Source: Ariolimax columbianus
Taxonomy: Eukaryota; Mollusca; Gastropoda; Stylommatophora; Arionidae
Length of the DNA: 64,000 nucleotides
Direction: 5' to 3'
Assembly: GCA_036924085.1 (NCBI GenBank)
Contig: JAVGWX010000004.1
Location: 15,093,454 to 15,157,453 of the forward strand
Shown: piece after piece, positions 59,901-64,000 of the stretch
Position numbering within the stretch: position 1 is the first letter of the stretch
How the letters are laid out: each line of letters starts with the position of its first letter
Notes under the pieces: generated by a model
Databases searched by the model: none
What the model was told of the DNA's origin: nothing
Seen by the model: only the letters and a program-made list of their open reading frames with translations
Position numbers and translations under genes: made by a program

Positions 59901-62900
59901 GCCACATGCCTAAACGACATTCCAAGCTTTAAGAAAATGTATAGTTTAGTTCATGTGTAAATCTTGCGCATTAATGAAATTATCTCCTTAAAGGCAAAAC
60001 TTTTCAAATCGCCCTCGTACATTGAATTTCTCTCCATTGTAAGATATGTGAATAAAAAGAAGCAGATAATTTTGCCTGTAAAGAAAGAATAAAAATTCAA
60101 ACAGAAAACATGGTAAATTGTTAGGAAATAAACAATAAAAAATACCTTAAAAAATAGTGAATTCTCTGAATTTGATATAACTTAACTTGACGTTTATATA
60201 CTGGTTTAGAAGACTCTGCAGAGTCTGTATACAACCAGTTTCATAAAATGTCCTTCCACTAAAAGCCATGCGCATTCAATCTATTCTTAAGTGCATTAAT
60301 TGTTTCTGCCTCCACTACTTCCTGTGGCAATGCATTCCAAACATTCACCACTCTCTGACTAAAAAAATTATTTCCTAATATCTAATCTGGACCTTGTTAT
60401 TACTAATGTCACTCATACTTGATAGATCAAAATGCTGAGCAGTGCATGAGCTGCAGTGGTCAGTGACCCATAGCTGACTGCTAGTGTCAGGGCCAACGAA
60501 CCAGAGCTGCCAAGAGCCTTCTACACCTCCACGCGGTGAACCTGGATAACAGGCTGCAACAGTGCAGACTGGCTAAGGAGAAGGAATCGAAGAGGGAAGG
60601 CTAACCTGGTACTAAAAAATGCCTGCTGAAGTCGAATGTGTCGAACCGAAAGGTGCAAATATCGCAGTCAAGCTGTAAACTATGACACAAGGCATTCCGT
60701 TCTCCGGACAACATCCTGCTACTTCTAAAGCCCTTTTTAGCTTGGTAGCAGGAAATTGAGAACAAAGAAGATGAAGAAGATTCATATTTGAGTTAAGTAC
60801 TCTTTGATGACTTTCTTTGGTGGTGGATTACAGTGGCTCTTCTCATATCCCAAGGCATGCTATAGAAGATGCACTGGAGTTCTCCTGGCTATAGTGCAAT
60901 GTGAGGCAATTTGTTAGCCAGCTATGAAACAGCCTATTTCCAGGAAGAACTGCTCTTGGAAGTGAGATAAGGTCTTAATCAATATGTTTTACCTGATCCT
61001 CACTAACATAGTCTGATCAATACCTTTTGCCTTGCTGACCTCCCCATTTGATATGACAGAAACATATTACTCTACAAGAAGCCTAGATCGAGTGACAATA
61101 CTTAGGTTGAGAGCAGGCCAGAGTAGACTGAGAAATTAGCTGTTTAACATATATTAAAATAGGACACAGAAATGTTCTTTTAAGGAGGACAAGCAAAGTA
61201 ACATGCTGTCCAAGTCTATCTGCTCATTTAAAGAAGCAGAGTTGAAGTAAAATGCTTACTCCAAGCTATCTTAGGGGTAAACTGTATGGTGGTATGAGAA
61301 GCCTGAGAGATGCCACACATTTTATGAGAGAAATAGATGGGATTACCTGATAACAAATAACGAAGACAACTTAGTGACTGTATATTGTATGATGACACTG
61401 AAATCAACGAATCAACAATTCTGACTGGGGGATATTCTTAATAAAAGATAGGAAGTGGTGGCTGCCTCTTCTTTGTCGTTCGTTCTCAAACTCCCATTAC
61501 TAAGCCCCGAAAACGGCTTTGCAAGTAGCAGGATGTTGTCCGGAGAACGGAATATTTTGTGTTGTAGTTTACAGCTTGACTGTGATATTTGCACCTTTCG
61601 GTCCTACACATTCAACTTCAGCAGGCATTTTTGGGTACTGGGTTAGTCTTCCCTCTTCGATTCCTTCTCCTTAGTTAGTCTGCTCTGTTGCAGCCTGTTA
61701 TCGAGGATCATCGCATGGAGGTGAAGAATGGTCTTGGCAGCTTTGGGTAGCTGACCACAGCAGCTCATACACTGCTCAGCATCCCGATCAGGGGTTGTGT
61801 CTGAGAGACCAATTCAGAATTGTGTATAAACGGTGAGTTTTTACAGGAAAAATAAACGTCTACACCTTTTGTCATTTGCAGAGAGAGATAGACGAGTGTA
61901 CAAATATGTCGGTCCTGCTAATTATGAAATTATAAACTTTCTGTAGCAGATGATGTAAGGTTAGAAGAAGGGGTTGCTTGGGTTGAAGAGTAGGGACAAA
62001 TATTTTAATAAACATTTACTGCCATGCACAAAAATTACATACAAATTGATATTATATGACACCTAACAACACACCTGCATGGAAAATCTATAGAGAAAAT
62101 GAAATTAGAGAATTGTCATTAATATATTTATAATATTTTGTTTTGTTGCTGCCTACTGCTAAAATGTGCCTTAATGTGCTGGTAGACATCTGTTGGTGAA
62201 AGTATCATCTTTGGCAGTGCAGATGAATGCATTAATCTTCATGACTGTGCATGCCTTCAAGATTTTAGCCTTCACTCTTTGTCTATAGGTATGGTTGTAT
62301 CAGTGTTGTGGAAACCCTACTCAGTGCTGGCTGCTCCCCAAATCTGCTAGATGGTACAAACAGCACTCCGCTACACTTTGCTGCCAAGAAAGGGAACGAT
62401 CAACTTGCACAGTGTCTTTTACAGTGTCCCGATATTGATTTGGTAATATTAGATTTTTTCACGTGGATCATTCTGTAAATATTTCCCCTGATCTCTGAGT
62501 AGTGAGATCAGACACCCGTGTGCAGTGGCGCGCACGTTAAAAATATCTGAGCAATTGGAAATCGAAAAGAGTAGACATAACGGCCGCTGCTCTGGCCAAA
62601 TTCTAGTTAAAAATCGACTCGCAATTATTCTCGGGATTCTTGCCCCACAGAGAATATGTCGCAAAAAAGGGGGAACTGTGTGGCCATAACAATAGGTCTT
62701 GGTTATGTGGTTAGCAGAGCAGCTTAGATGGCGCCTGACAGGCTGCGGGTCTACCTTGCTCTAATTTACGCTTCCACCTCCACCAGTCTCAAAAATAGGT
62801 GATCGTATATTTCAGGGGCTAACAGATGCTGGGATTGACCTGGCAAGTCACCAGTAGATTTTCACCTGCCAAAAAATATGAAACAAAGGAGGTCACACCT

Positions 62901-63761
62901 CCCCACGACATCTGACGACATAAGTGGACTGAAGATAAATAGAATATCAGAAAGACTGTTTACATATGAGAGTGAAAGTCAGATATCCAGAAGGGTGCTA
63001 AGAGGACTGTAGGAGTGAAATACATCAAACCTTTTGCTGGGGTTTGCTACATGGGCTTAAGGAACATAGGCCTCTTGTCATGACAGTCACTGTGCAGGTT
63101 ATGTTTTCATTTTATCATCATAAAGAACTATTTAGGGTGAAACATCGAGCCATGTCTGTTACTGTTTTCATCTTGCTTTTAGTTTAATCATTATCACACT
63201 AACGTTTCTGGTATATGGAATAGTCATAACGAATATTAACCCAGCAAGCTGACTCTTAGATTTGTATCAGTGGAACATGCCACGAGAAGAAGGTGCTGGA
63301 TAGGACACACATTAAGGAAACCACTTGATAGTATTACAAGACAGTCTCTGTTCTGAATTCCCTATAGCATACATAGAGAAGAGAGAACTTGAGACAAACA
63401 TAAAGGTAACAGGTGGACAGAACTGGAGTTGGCTTAGGACAGGAAAACTTGCTGTGTATTTATTAAATACCTGTGCTCTGTAGGGAGCTGTGATGGATTG
63501 ATTGATTGAAATTGGCTCTTGTTTGTCAAACAGTTAACTCTTTTGGACAGTTGTCTTTGTAACCACAACAAATATATAACGGTTTAAACAAATATTGTGA
63601 ATAGAAACAAATTGGCATCTGTAATTTCATTTGTTGTTTCTCTGTAGAATATCAAGGACAAGGATGGTAAAAGAGCAATAGATATTTGCTTATCTGTGTC
63701 AAATAAGACAGCTGGACATGAACAAGTTGAGCAGCTTATCAAAGCAGCTGCTGACAGACCT
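31002..63761 (+). CDS. KRIT1: KRIT1 (CCM1) scaffold protein, N-terminal ~405 residues in nine exons
   Basis: KRIT1 is a scaffold of the CCM complex; in vertebrates it binds Rap1, ICAP1, CCM2 and HEG1 at cell junctions. Exons seen: 31002-31140, 38589-38691, 43532-43633, 48628-48766, 51410-51674, 51913-51992, 59177-59320, 62289-62442, 63648-63761. All have GT/AG ends and compatible phases. Counting from Met at 31027: residues 1-150 correspond to the Nudix-like domain (MAAVIRPK and YEILL match human AVIRPK and YEILL); NPVF 183-186 and NPLF 229-232 match the first two NPxY/F motifs; 276-405 is the ankyrin region (YPLH, CAPIHYAAWYG, TPLHFAAKKGN). The human protein is about 736 residues, so the FERM domain exons lie past the window. 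The start is uncertain: reading continues upstream of Met 31027 into a probable leader exon. All functional statements are by homology. Confidence 0.93.
31735..36245 (-). mobile_element. Long Nimbus-like (I-clade) LINE in KRIT1 intron, antisense
   Basis: From right to left on the minus strand: an ORF1 remnant (36242-35670, with a decayed zinc-knuckle region near 35900-35780); endonuclease (35650-34990: IVCGDFNSHSQSWGYDQ, GGSDHRPVFL); linker (LWKLVKQLNDEG); RT (34191-33127: SSYRPISLTSC, PQQAGIRKCNSTEDQ, IDLRKAFDKVWKEG, MPQGGVLSPTLF, catalytic MYADDLVIW, RPHLEYGSAAW); RNase H (32938-31760: REYTDGSAQNAVKNGGAG, VFLTDAQSALQAL, PSHCGVPGNERADRLAKEGA) and knuckle CTCGQAPQIAKHILQNCP. A GAA-like tail is at 31735. 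Frame breaks near 33770, 34195-34260 and 34430, and a SINE inside, make it inactive. Confidence 0.9.
32876..33129 (-). mobile_element. tRNA-derived SINE inside LINE ORF2, 6-bp TSD
   Basis: Minus strand head 'tagtgcagtggttagcgcgc' (A box) and 'gggttcattcccc' (B box), a ~190-bp body, and an A-rich end at 32876. Flanked by tgcttg at 32870-32875 and 33130-33135. Without the insert and one TSD the ORF reads RIQALRER across the junction, which fits the other copies. Confidence 0.9.
36250..36545. repeat. Interspersed repeat, class unknown
   Basis: GC-richer 295 bp with 'gtgaccctaacaggagtaaa' and 'ctggatcattgggacacgta'. I have seen this type of sequence as a dispersed repeat in invertebrate genomes (recollection only). 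The ORFs on either strand are not convincing. Confidence 0.4.
36640..36830 (-). repeat. SINE-like repeat fragment
   Basis: The minus strand reads 'gtcgcccatttacagctggg', 'ttgactggagaagcagtcat', 'ccatgtcctgggtttttttt'. This looks like the body of a tRNA-SINE but the promoter boxes are not clear. Confidence 0.35.
37140..37395 (-). mobile_element. tRNA-derived SINE family B
   Basis: Same structure as 25445-25693: tail at 37147, 'cccggggtaacggccggtgt', then 'cacttaaccactagcccacg' (A-box region reversed). Diverged but near full length; lies in KRIT1 intron 31141-38588. Confidence 0.8.
37396..38588. other. KRIT1 intron sequence, nothing recognised
   Basis: AT-rich, no coding motif or clear repeat before exon 38589. 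Confidence 0.5.
38589..38691 (+). CDS. KRIT1: KRIT1 exon b
   Basis: Acceptor ccattag|gtc; donor g|gtatgt. Phase 0 in, phase 1 out. It encodes VKPSKYLPMFQMKVTEEEP and SLVLTQVHRLTNIK. Similarity to human residues ~50-75 is low, but phases match both neighbours and no other frame is open. Confidence 0.72.
38755..38935 (+). repeat. Family D fragment
   Basis: 'gactacagtggctcttcttg' to 'gtagtgcaatccaaggctcc' matches 60828-60910 in the same orientation. It starts about 60 bp after exon 38691. Confidence 0.5.
39090..43410 (-). mobile_element. Second long Nimbus-like LINE in KRIT1 intron, antisense
   Basis: From right to left on the minus strand: GC-rich 5' part with an ORF1 C-terminal trace (43000-42780, VPDPALKGSTKCYW); endonuclease (42574-41950: VINLYCPPDKDLSLES, DFNSHSERWRYAETDT, LAGSDHKPIKLV); linker (DKDGRKLWRLTKALNNED); RT (41650-40100: LKPRKSPGKDGVTNDML, MYKWISNYLENRTARVQ, QSGVLFPTLF, YADELAMW, VRPVLEYGIAAW); RNase H (39892-39110: MDGSEKDAIGNRGGG, IFTESLAVLMVL, PAHCSIPGNEEADRLAREGG, CACGTAPMKAEHILQSCP). 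A GAA tail is at 39090 (cttcttcttcctcgttcgtc on +). The RT catalytic motif is YADE rather than YADD. The RNase H frame of 260 aa is still open. A separate subfamily from the 31.7-kb copy. Confidence 0.88.
43532..43633 (+). CDS. KRIT1: KRIT1 exon c
   Basis: Acceptor ttctctgtaag; donor gtatgt. Phase 1 in and out. It encodes ERALQVQWSSDIPGSHRESL then SQFSLYFVPVSLN, matching human GREASLFIVPS in the Nudix-like domain. Confidence 0.85.
43634..44227. other. KRIT1 intron sequence, nothing recognised
   Basis: AT-rich; no motif. Confidence 0.45.
44228..44575 (-). mobile_element. Repeat family C copy
   Basis: Reverse complement of 26789-27165, including 'aggatggttaaccgatgtgc' and 'cgcagcctgttaggcgtcat'. 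Full length or nearly so. Confidence 0.75.
44882..45574 (-). mobile_element. Candidate solo LTR
   Basis: On the minus strand the 693-bp block starts TGTAACAGTTCCC and ends GCAAGGTAACA, i.e. TG...CA with matching terminal TGTTAC/GTAACA. A TATATAAT box lies at about 45233-45242 on the minus strand. It is richer in GC and in CT than the intron around it. The flanking 5-mers do not form an obvious TSD, and no internal retroviral-type coding region is next to it, so the call is tentative. Confidence 0.4.
45755..46760 (+). mobile_element. LINE RT and C-terminus remnant (RTE/L1-like)
   Basis: The + strand reads CRIDHEGQLSRTFAI, GVWQGCLLS, LDDLAFLSQRA, NRLNIWSRRLGLHVCGDKTK, LHDVDSFLYLGSTV, and at the end ETGRPRHTWRWEVEANKEST. 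This is RT motif 4 through thumb and 'GRPxxTWRR' tail. It has multiple frameshifts and a 26-bp triplication at 46469-46545. Confidence 0.7.
46469..46545. repeat. 26-bp tandem repeat, three units
   Basis: 'gataggtcacagcatgagga' type units start at 46471, 46497 and 46523. Confidence 0.75.
46761..47379. other. KRIT1 intron sequence, nothing recognised
   Basis: AT-rich, no motif seen. Confidence 0.45.
47380..47720 (-). mobile_element. Nimbus-like RNase H tail remnant
   Basis: The minus strand gives LVEQMRAGGG, a 'TDIPFFK' equivalent of the YHLFNKLKIG block and a degraded HxLxxC knuckle. It is an old, 5'-truncated fragment of about 340 bp. Confidence 0.55.
47860..48565. mobile_element. LINE copy with 5' inversion (twin-primed)
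   Basis: Left half (48244 to 47860) reads on the minus strand: WVRRLDETVFEYDMEINTGK, then a KLEVVDSFKYLGSIVSDEG region and ALVRLNKIWQDKQLA. Right half (48240 to 48565) reads on +: RLLNVTYNDRVTNEEIRERI, GPFEDLLTKVKYRLSSIG and a tail ending tgacctcacttgttacggga. The two halves are consecutive parts of one RT thumb/C-terminus, joined with the left half inverted. Confidence 0.75.
48628..48766 (+). CDS. KRIT1: KRIT1 exon d
   Basis: Acceptor ttttcttctag; donor gtaagc. Phase 1 in, 2 out. It encodes KVSKRFAEQAQNAPAFYPLE, YVIEVVNNGTVNFPSSTKKL and LQHLE, matching human FYCLQDIMRVCSESSTHF and the helix after it. Confidence 0.9.
49000..49440 (+). mobile_element. LINE RT thumb remnant
   Basis: The + strand reads SDLDKLLEHLEQSSSHLGLH, NPTDDFVYLSSRQTF, RIGFAASSMNPLHSVWSQQK, ILLCGYETWLVLLEAA and EVTWKNLVNNTEVS. 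This is the usual order 'FxYLGS ... RIGlAasxM..Lxr.W ... LLYGsETW ... vTWrd.vtN.ev'. GC-rich sequence to 49700 may belong to the same element. Confidence 0.65.
49441..50194. other. KRIT1 intron sequence
   Basis: First 250 bp GC-rich and possibly part of the LINE remnant; the rest is AT-rich with nothing recognised. Confidence 0.4.
50195..51280 (-). mobile_element. GAA-tail SINE A hosting a 33-bp minisatellite
   Basis: 50195-50400 follows the SINE A order ('cgttgtgtcatagtttacag', 'tttttgagtactgggttta', 'cagcctgtttccagggccac'). The SINE end (distal 'ctcattccctgctgc' region) resumes after 51232. The array replaces the internal 'cagtcagctatgggtcgctg' part. Confidence 0.75.
50402..51232. repeat. 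33-bp minisatellite, about 25 units
   Basis: Unit: cagctatggtttgctgaccc followed by tgatataaacagc, 33 bp. Variants alternate ggtttgc/ggttcgc/gggtcgc and tatacaaac/gatgcgaac. One unit near 50975 is shortened. Because 33 is a multiple of three, a 168-aa ORF runs across it on the minus strand; it is not a gene. Confidence 0.93.
51410..51674 (+). CDS. KRIT1: KRIT1 exon e, NPVF and NPLF motifs
   Basis: Acceptor cttcttgtttcag; donor gtaaga. Phase 2 in, 0 out. It encodes 88 full codons from WLRDKHMRPNAIECMF (human WLDERHAQSHFIPALF) through FTVHNPVF (human NVINPAY) to CDTVVINPLFG (human ADTCIYNPLFG). These NPxY/F motifs recruit PTB domains of ICAP1 and CCM2 in vertebrates. The 33-bp minisatellite ends about 180 bp upstream of the acceptor. 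Confidence 0.95.
51913..51992 (+). CDS. KRIT1: KRIT1 exon f, altered third NPxF site
   Basis: Acceptor cttccattcag; donor gtaagt. Phase 0 in, 2 out. It encodes PNTYVINQHWPSIPKYDKI then MNIAINL. It aligns with human [20 protein letters not shown]; the NPYF position is NQHW here. The intron before it is only 238 bp. Confidence 0.9.
52020..52440. other. KRIT1 intron sequence, nothing recognised
   Basis: AT-rich, no motif seen. Confidence 0.45.
52441..53073 (-). mobile_element. Nimbus-like LINE 3' end, same subfamily as 39.1 kb
   Basis: GAA tail at 52441 (cttcttcttcatcgttcgtc on +). The 182-aa minus frame at 53032-52484 has IVQWIPAHCDIPGNEKADRL, HIENDTYHHLSRRDQVIILQ and CACGTAPMKAEHILQSC, nearly identical to 39110-39690. 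It stops abruptly at about 53073, where the next LINE tail starts. Confidence 0.85.
53074..55260 (-). mobile_element. Nimbus-like LINE 3' end expanded by a 39-bp minisatellite
   Basis: GAA tail (cttcttcg on +) at 53074-53081; RNase H tail coding (CRFKAHLHRMCLRDTTTS, LKQTPEHILHGCPTYTDH) at about 55195-55050. Between them the last ORF codons (FVNLTELEA equivalent) run into the array. The host may be the LINE at 52441, as both sides are the same type and orientation; the exact junction is uncertain. Confidence 0.65.
53092..54962. repeat. 39-bp minisatellite, about 48 units
   Basis: Unit: atcaactgatgctatgcatc followed by tagttcggtgaggttcaca, 39 bp. Variation is concentrated at three sites (atgcatc/atgcttc/gtgcttc, gttcgg/gtccgg/gcccgg, gatgct/gattct). 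Being 13 codons long, it keeps a 520-aa minus-strand ORF open (repeat ASVDCEPHRTRCI). I see no start context, signal peptide or domain, so I treat the ORF as a by-product. Confidence 0.95.
55280..55741 (-). other. Coding-like remnant, unrecognised
   Basis: The minus strand keeps a 101-aa frame (55741-55436) rich in K/R with NDLTREIHRKHADILEVEIK, and upstream-frame pieces such as REVACRLAIHRAIKKQYYSS. This looks like old transposon coding, but I cannot name the family. Confidence 0.35.
55845..55990 (-). mobile_element. GAA-tail SINE A, 5'-truncated
   Basis: 'cgttttcaatctcccgctac' to 'caccttttcagtccaacaca' matches the SINE A 3' half. Confidence 0.78.
55991..56630. other. KRIT1 intron sequence, nothing recognised
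   Basis: AT-rich. Small ORFs without motif. Confidence 0.45.
56643..56918 (+). mobile_element. Young tRNA-derived SINE B, 12-bp TSD and ~35-nt poly(A)
   Basis: Flanked by ataccatcactt at 56631-56642 and 56919-56930. Head 'ggcgtggcctagtggttaag' (A box) and 'gggttcgatcccc' (B box), body to 'aaataaggcgaacgc', then an uninterrupted run of A. Intact boxes, perfect TSD and pure tail point to recent insertion. Pol III transcription is expected from the boxes. Confidence 0.93.
57035..57320 (+). repeat. Family D, long copy
   Basis: Opposite-orientation match to 755-1045: 'gttgacttcggtcctccagg', 'aatgtggatcacatcgatcc', 'cagtatgttgtacctgaccg'. About 285 bp. Confidence 0.65.
57321..58300. other. KRIT1 intron sequence, nothing recognised
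   Basis: AT-rich, no motif seen. Confidence 0.45.
58315..58579 (+). mobile_element. 5'-truncated Nimbus-like LINE, TSD present
   Basis: 265 bp beginning ccacaatagattgaggcacc and ending (gaa)n. It encodes HHLFNKLKIGGTDECPCGTG, KMTAEHLLQNCPTYEDQREQ, the same subfamily as 4162-6808. Flanks aattcagaaatac (58302-58314) and aattcaggaatac (58580-58592) form a TSD with one mismatch. Confidence 0.88.
59177..59320 (+). CDS. KRIT1: KRIT1 exon g, first ankyrin repeat
   Basis: Acceptor ggcttgtaccag; donor gtaagc. Phase 2 in and out. It encodes SSSWRVQYPLHSYAAAGDN, then EVEILLKQGYSHSQLDSVS and CAPIHYAA. This matches human FPLHRSACEGDSELLSRLL and APIHYACW, the start of the ankyrin domain. Confidence 0.93.
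59445..59560 (+). repeat. Short dispersed repeat
   Basis: 'gaaatatggtgtttggccca' and 'atgtggtcagcatcatactg' recur near 27990 and 28755 in the same order. Confidence 0.5.
59575..60030 (+). mobile_element. mariner transposase C-terminus with 3' TIR
   Basis: The + strand reads FDILPHPVYSPDLAPCDFF and LKLKEHLSGHRDRTL, the mariner 'LPHPPYSPDLAPSDYHLF' block around the third catalytic D, with an upstream HDNA-like trace. It ends in 'ggcaaaacttttcaaatcgc', typical of a mariner terminal repeat. 5'-incomplete with several frame breaks. Confidence 0.78.
60181..60410 (-). mobile_element. CR1 LINE 3' end
   Basis: 'gactctgcagagtctgtata' through 'ggcaatgcattccaaacatt' matches 13995-14150 in the same orientation. 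5'-truncated and without the long frame. Confidence 0.8.
60428..60775 (+). mobile_element. GAA-tail SINE A, full length
   Basis: From 'aaaatgctgagcagtgcatg' to 'gaacaaagaagatgaagaag'. Flanks tcatacttga and tcatatttga suggest a TSD with one mismatch. It sits against the CR1 fragment. Confidence 0.8.
60815..61045 (+). repeat. Family D fragment
   Basis: 'ggattacagtggctcttctc' to 'tcaatatgttttacctgatc' follows the order of 57040-57290 with much divergence. Confidence 0.5.
61075..61345 (+). mobile_element. Nimbus-like RNase H tail remnant
   Basis: The + strand reads LDRVTILRLRAGQSRLRN, then a decayed knuckle, then KLYGGMRSLRDATHFMREID, the C-terminal order of the I-clade copies here. Confidence 0.65.
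61463..61795 (-). mobile_element. GAA-tail SINE A, full length
   Basis: 'cttctttgtcgttcgttctc' through 'cactgctcagcatcccgatc'. Both ends are present and the middle is slightly shortened. Confidence 0.83.
61796..62288. other. KRIT1 intron sequence, nothing recognised
   Basis: AT-rich up to the exon h acceptor. Confidence 0.45.
62289..62442 (+). CDS. KRIT1: KRIT1 exon h, ankyrin repeats
   Basis: Acceptor tttgtctatag; donor gtaata. Phase 2 in, 0 out. It completes W and encodes YGCISVVETLLSAGCSPNLL, DGTNSTPLHFAAKKGNDQL and AQCLLQCPDIDL, matching human [20 protein letters not shown] and SSPLHFAAGGGH. Confidence 0.95.
62690..62775 (+). repeat. Family C fragment
   Basis: 'cagcttagatggcgcctgac' to 'ggtctaccttgctct' matches the centre of family C. 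The sequence before it (62460-62670) may be another old repeat. Confidence 0.6.
62776..63255. other. KRIT1 intron sequence, nothing recognised
   Basis: No motif seen. Confidence 0.45.
63260..63500 (+). mobile_element. LINE C-terminal remnant (RTE/L1-like)
   Basis: The + strand reads RRRCWIGHTLRKPLDSITRQ and, further on, NRWTELELA with DRKTCCVF, matching the 'WIGHTLRK..nsItrqAL ... W.elexlAqdR..W' tail of many invertebrate LINEs. Two stops lie within. Confidence 0.65.
63648..63761 (+). CDS. KRIT1: KRIT1 exon i, ankyrin domain end
   Basis: Acceptor gtttctctgtag; donor gtgagt. Phase 0 in and out. It encodes NIKDKDGKRAIDICLSVSNK, TAGHEQVEQLIKAAADRP, matching human ITDQQGRSPLNICEENK and the helix before the FERM domain. 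No later exon was found before 64000. Confidence 0.92.
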
Positions 63762-64000
63762 GTGAGTGCTTCTGTGTCTTACTTGTCTAGAGATTGTCAT
63801 TATGGTATTGCTTCAAATAAATGATATCACATTTCAGAAAAGTCACATTGCCTTTGTAGTATCAACAGCTGAAGTGGAAAAAGAAGAAAGTAAATGCTTA
63901 ATACTTTCCGGTTAGGCAAATTTAAACATTTTTGGTGTACAGTCCAAGGCACGAGCTGGAACTCCATATGTCAAATAGTTTTTGTTAAAATAACATTAAC

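Noticed and set aside
63848..63920. Next KRIT1 exon after a possible acceptor (cctttgtag)
   Set aside because: The phase-0 reading soon meets a stop (YQQLKWKKKK..., then taa) and does not resemble the expected start of the FERM domain.

Overview
This is a stretch of AT-rich animal nuclear DNA with very dense retroelement content. The one host gene I can prove is KRIT1 (CCM1, the cerebral cavernous malformation 1 scaffold protein), on the + strand. Nine coding exons lie between about 31.0 kb and 63.76 kb. All splice phases agree, and together they encode about 405 residues: the N-terminal Nudix-like region, the NPxY/F segment and the first ankyrin repeats. The FERM-coding exons must lie beyond the right edge. 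The organism is most likely a gastropod mollusc (heterobranch/pulmonate type). The evidence is many copies of an I-clade LINE with an RNase H domain (like the 'Nimbus' elements I remember from Biomphalaria), CR1 and RTE-like LINEs, and tRNA-derived SINEs. This placement is inference, not a database result.

Layout. 1-31 kb is gene-poor, with no certain host coding exon. It holds antisense and sense Nimbus-like fragments (0.1-7 kb), a 5'-truncated Nimbus-like copy with a 12-bp target-site duplication (TSD; 4.16-6.81 kb), a quiet AT-rich stretch (7.1-9.7 kb), an RTE-like remnant, a CR1 remnant, a Tc1 remnant followed by a 116-bp tandem array, an RTE-like element split by two inverted SINEs (17.1-18.6 kb), a 20-unit minisatellite (23.3-24.2 kb), another RTE-like element carrying nested insertions (26.0-27.3 kb), and a LINE C-terminus with a C2H2 finger (28.1-28.8 kb). 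31-64 kb is KRIT1. Its introns hold two long Nimbus-like copies, both antisense to the gene (31.7-36.2 and 39.1-43.4 kb), a candidate solo LTR, a twin-primed LINE, two large minisatellites (33-bp unit in intron 4, 39-bp unit in intron 6), a young poly(A) SINE and a mariner remnant.

The most interesting pattern is how the minisatellites arose. The 23.3-kb array has a unit equal to a 12-nt target-site duplication plus a ~32-nt LINE 3' tail, so a tiny truncated LINE insertion appears to have been amplified together with its TSD. A single un-amplified insertion of the same kind (29 nt, 11-bp TSD) sits at 26.1 kb. The 33-bp array grew inside a GAA-tailed SINE, and the 39-bp array inside the 3' end of a Nimbus-like ORF. 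The GAA-tailed SINE and the Nimbus-like LINE share their 3' tail, which suggests one machinery mobilises both. In KRIT1 itself, the third NPxF motif (NPYF in human, a reported CCM2-binding site) aligns at identical spacing with N-Q-H-W here.
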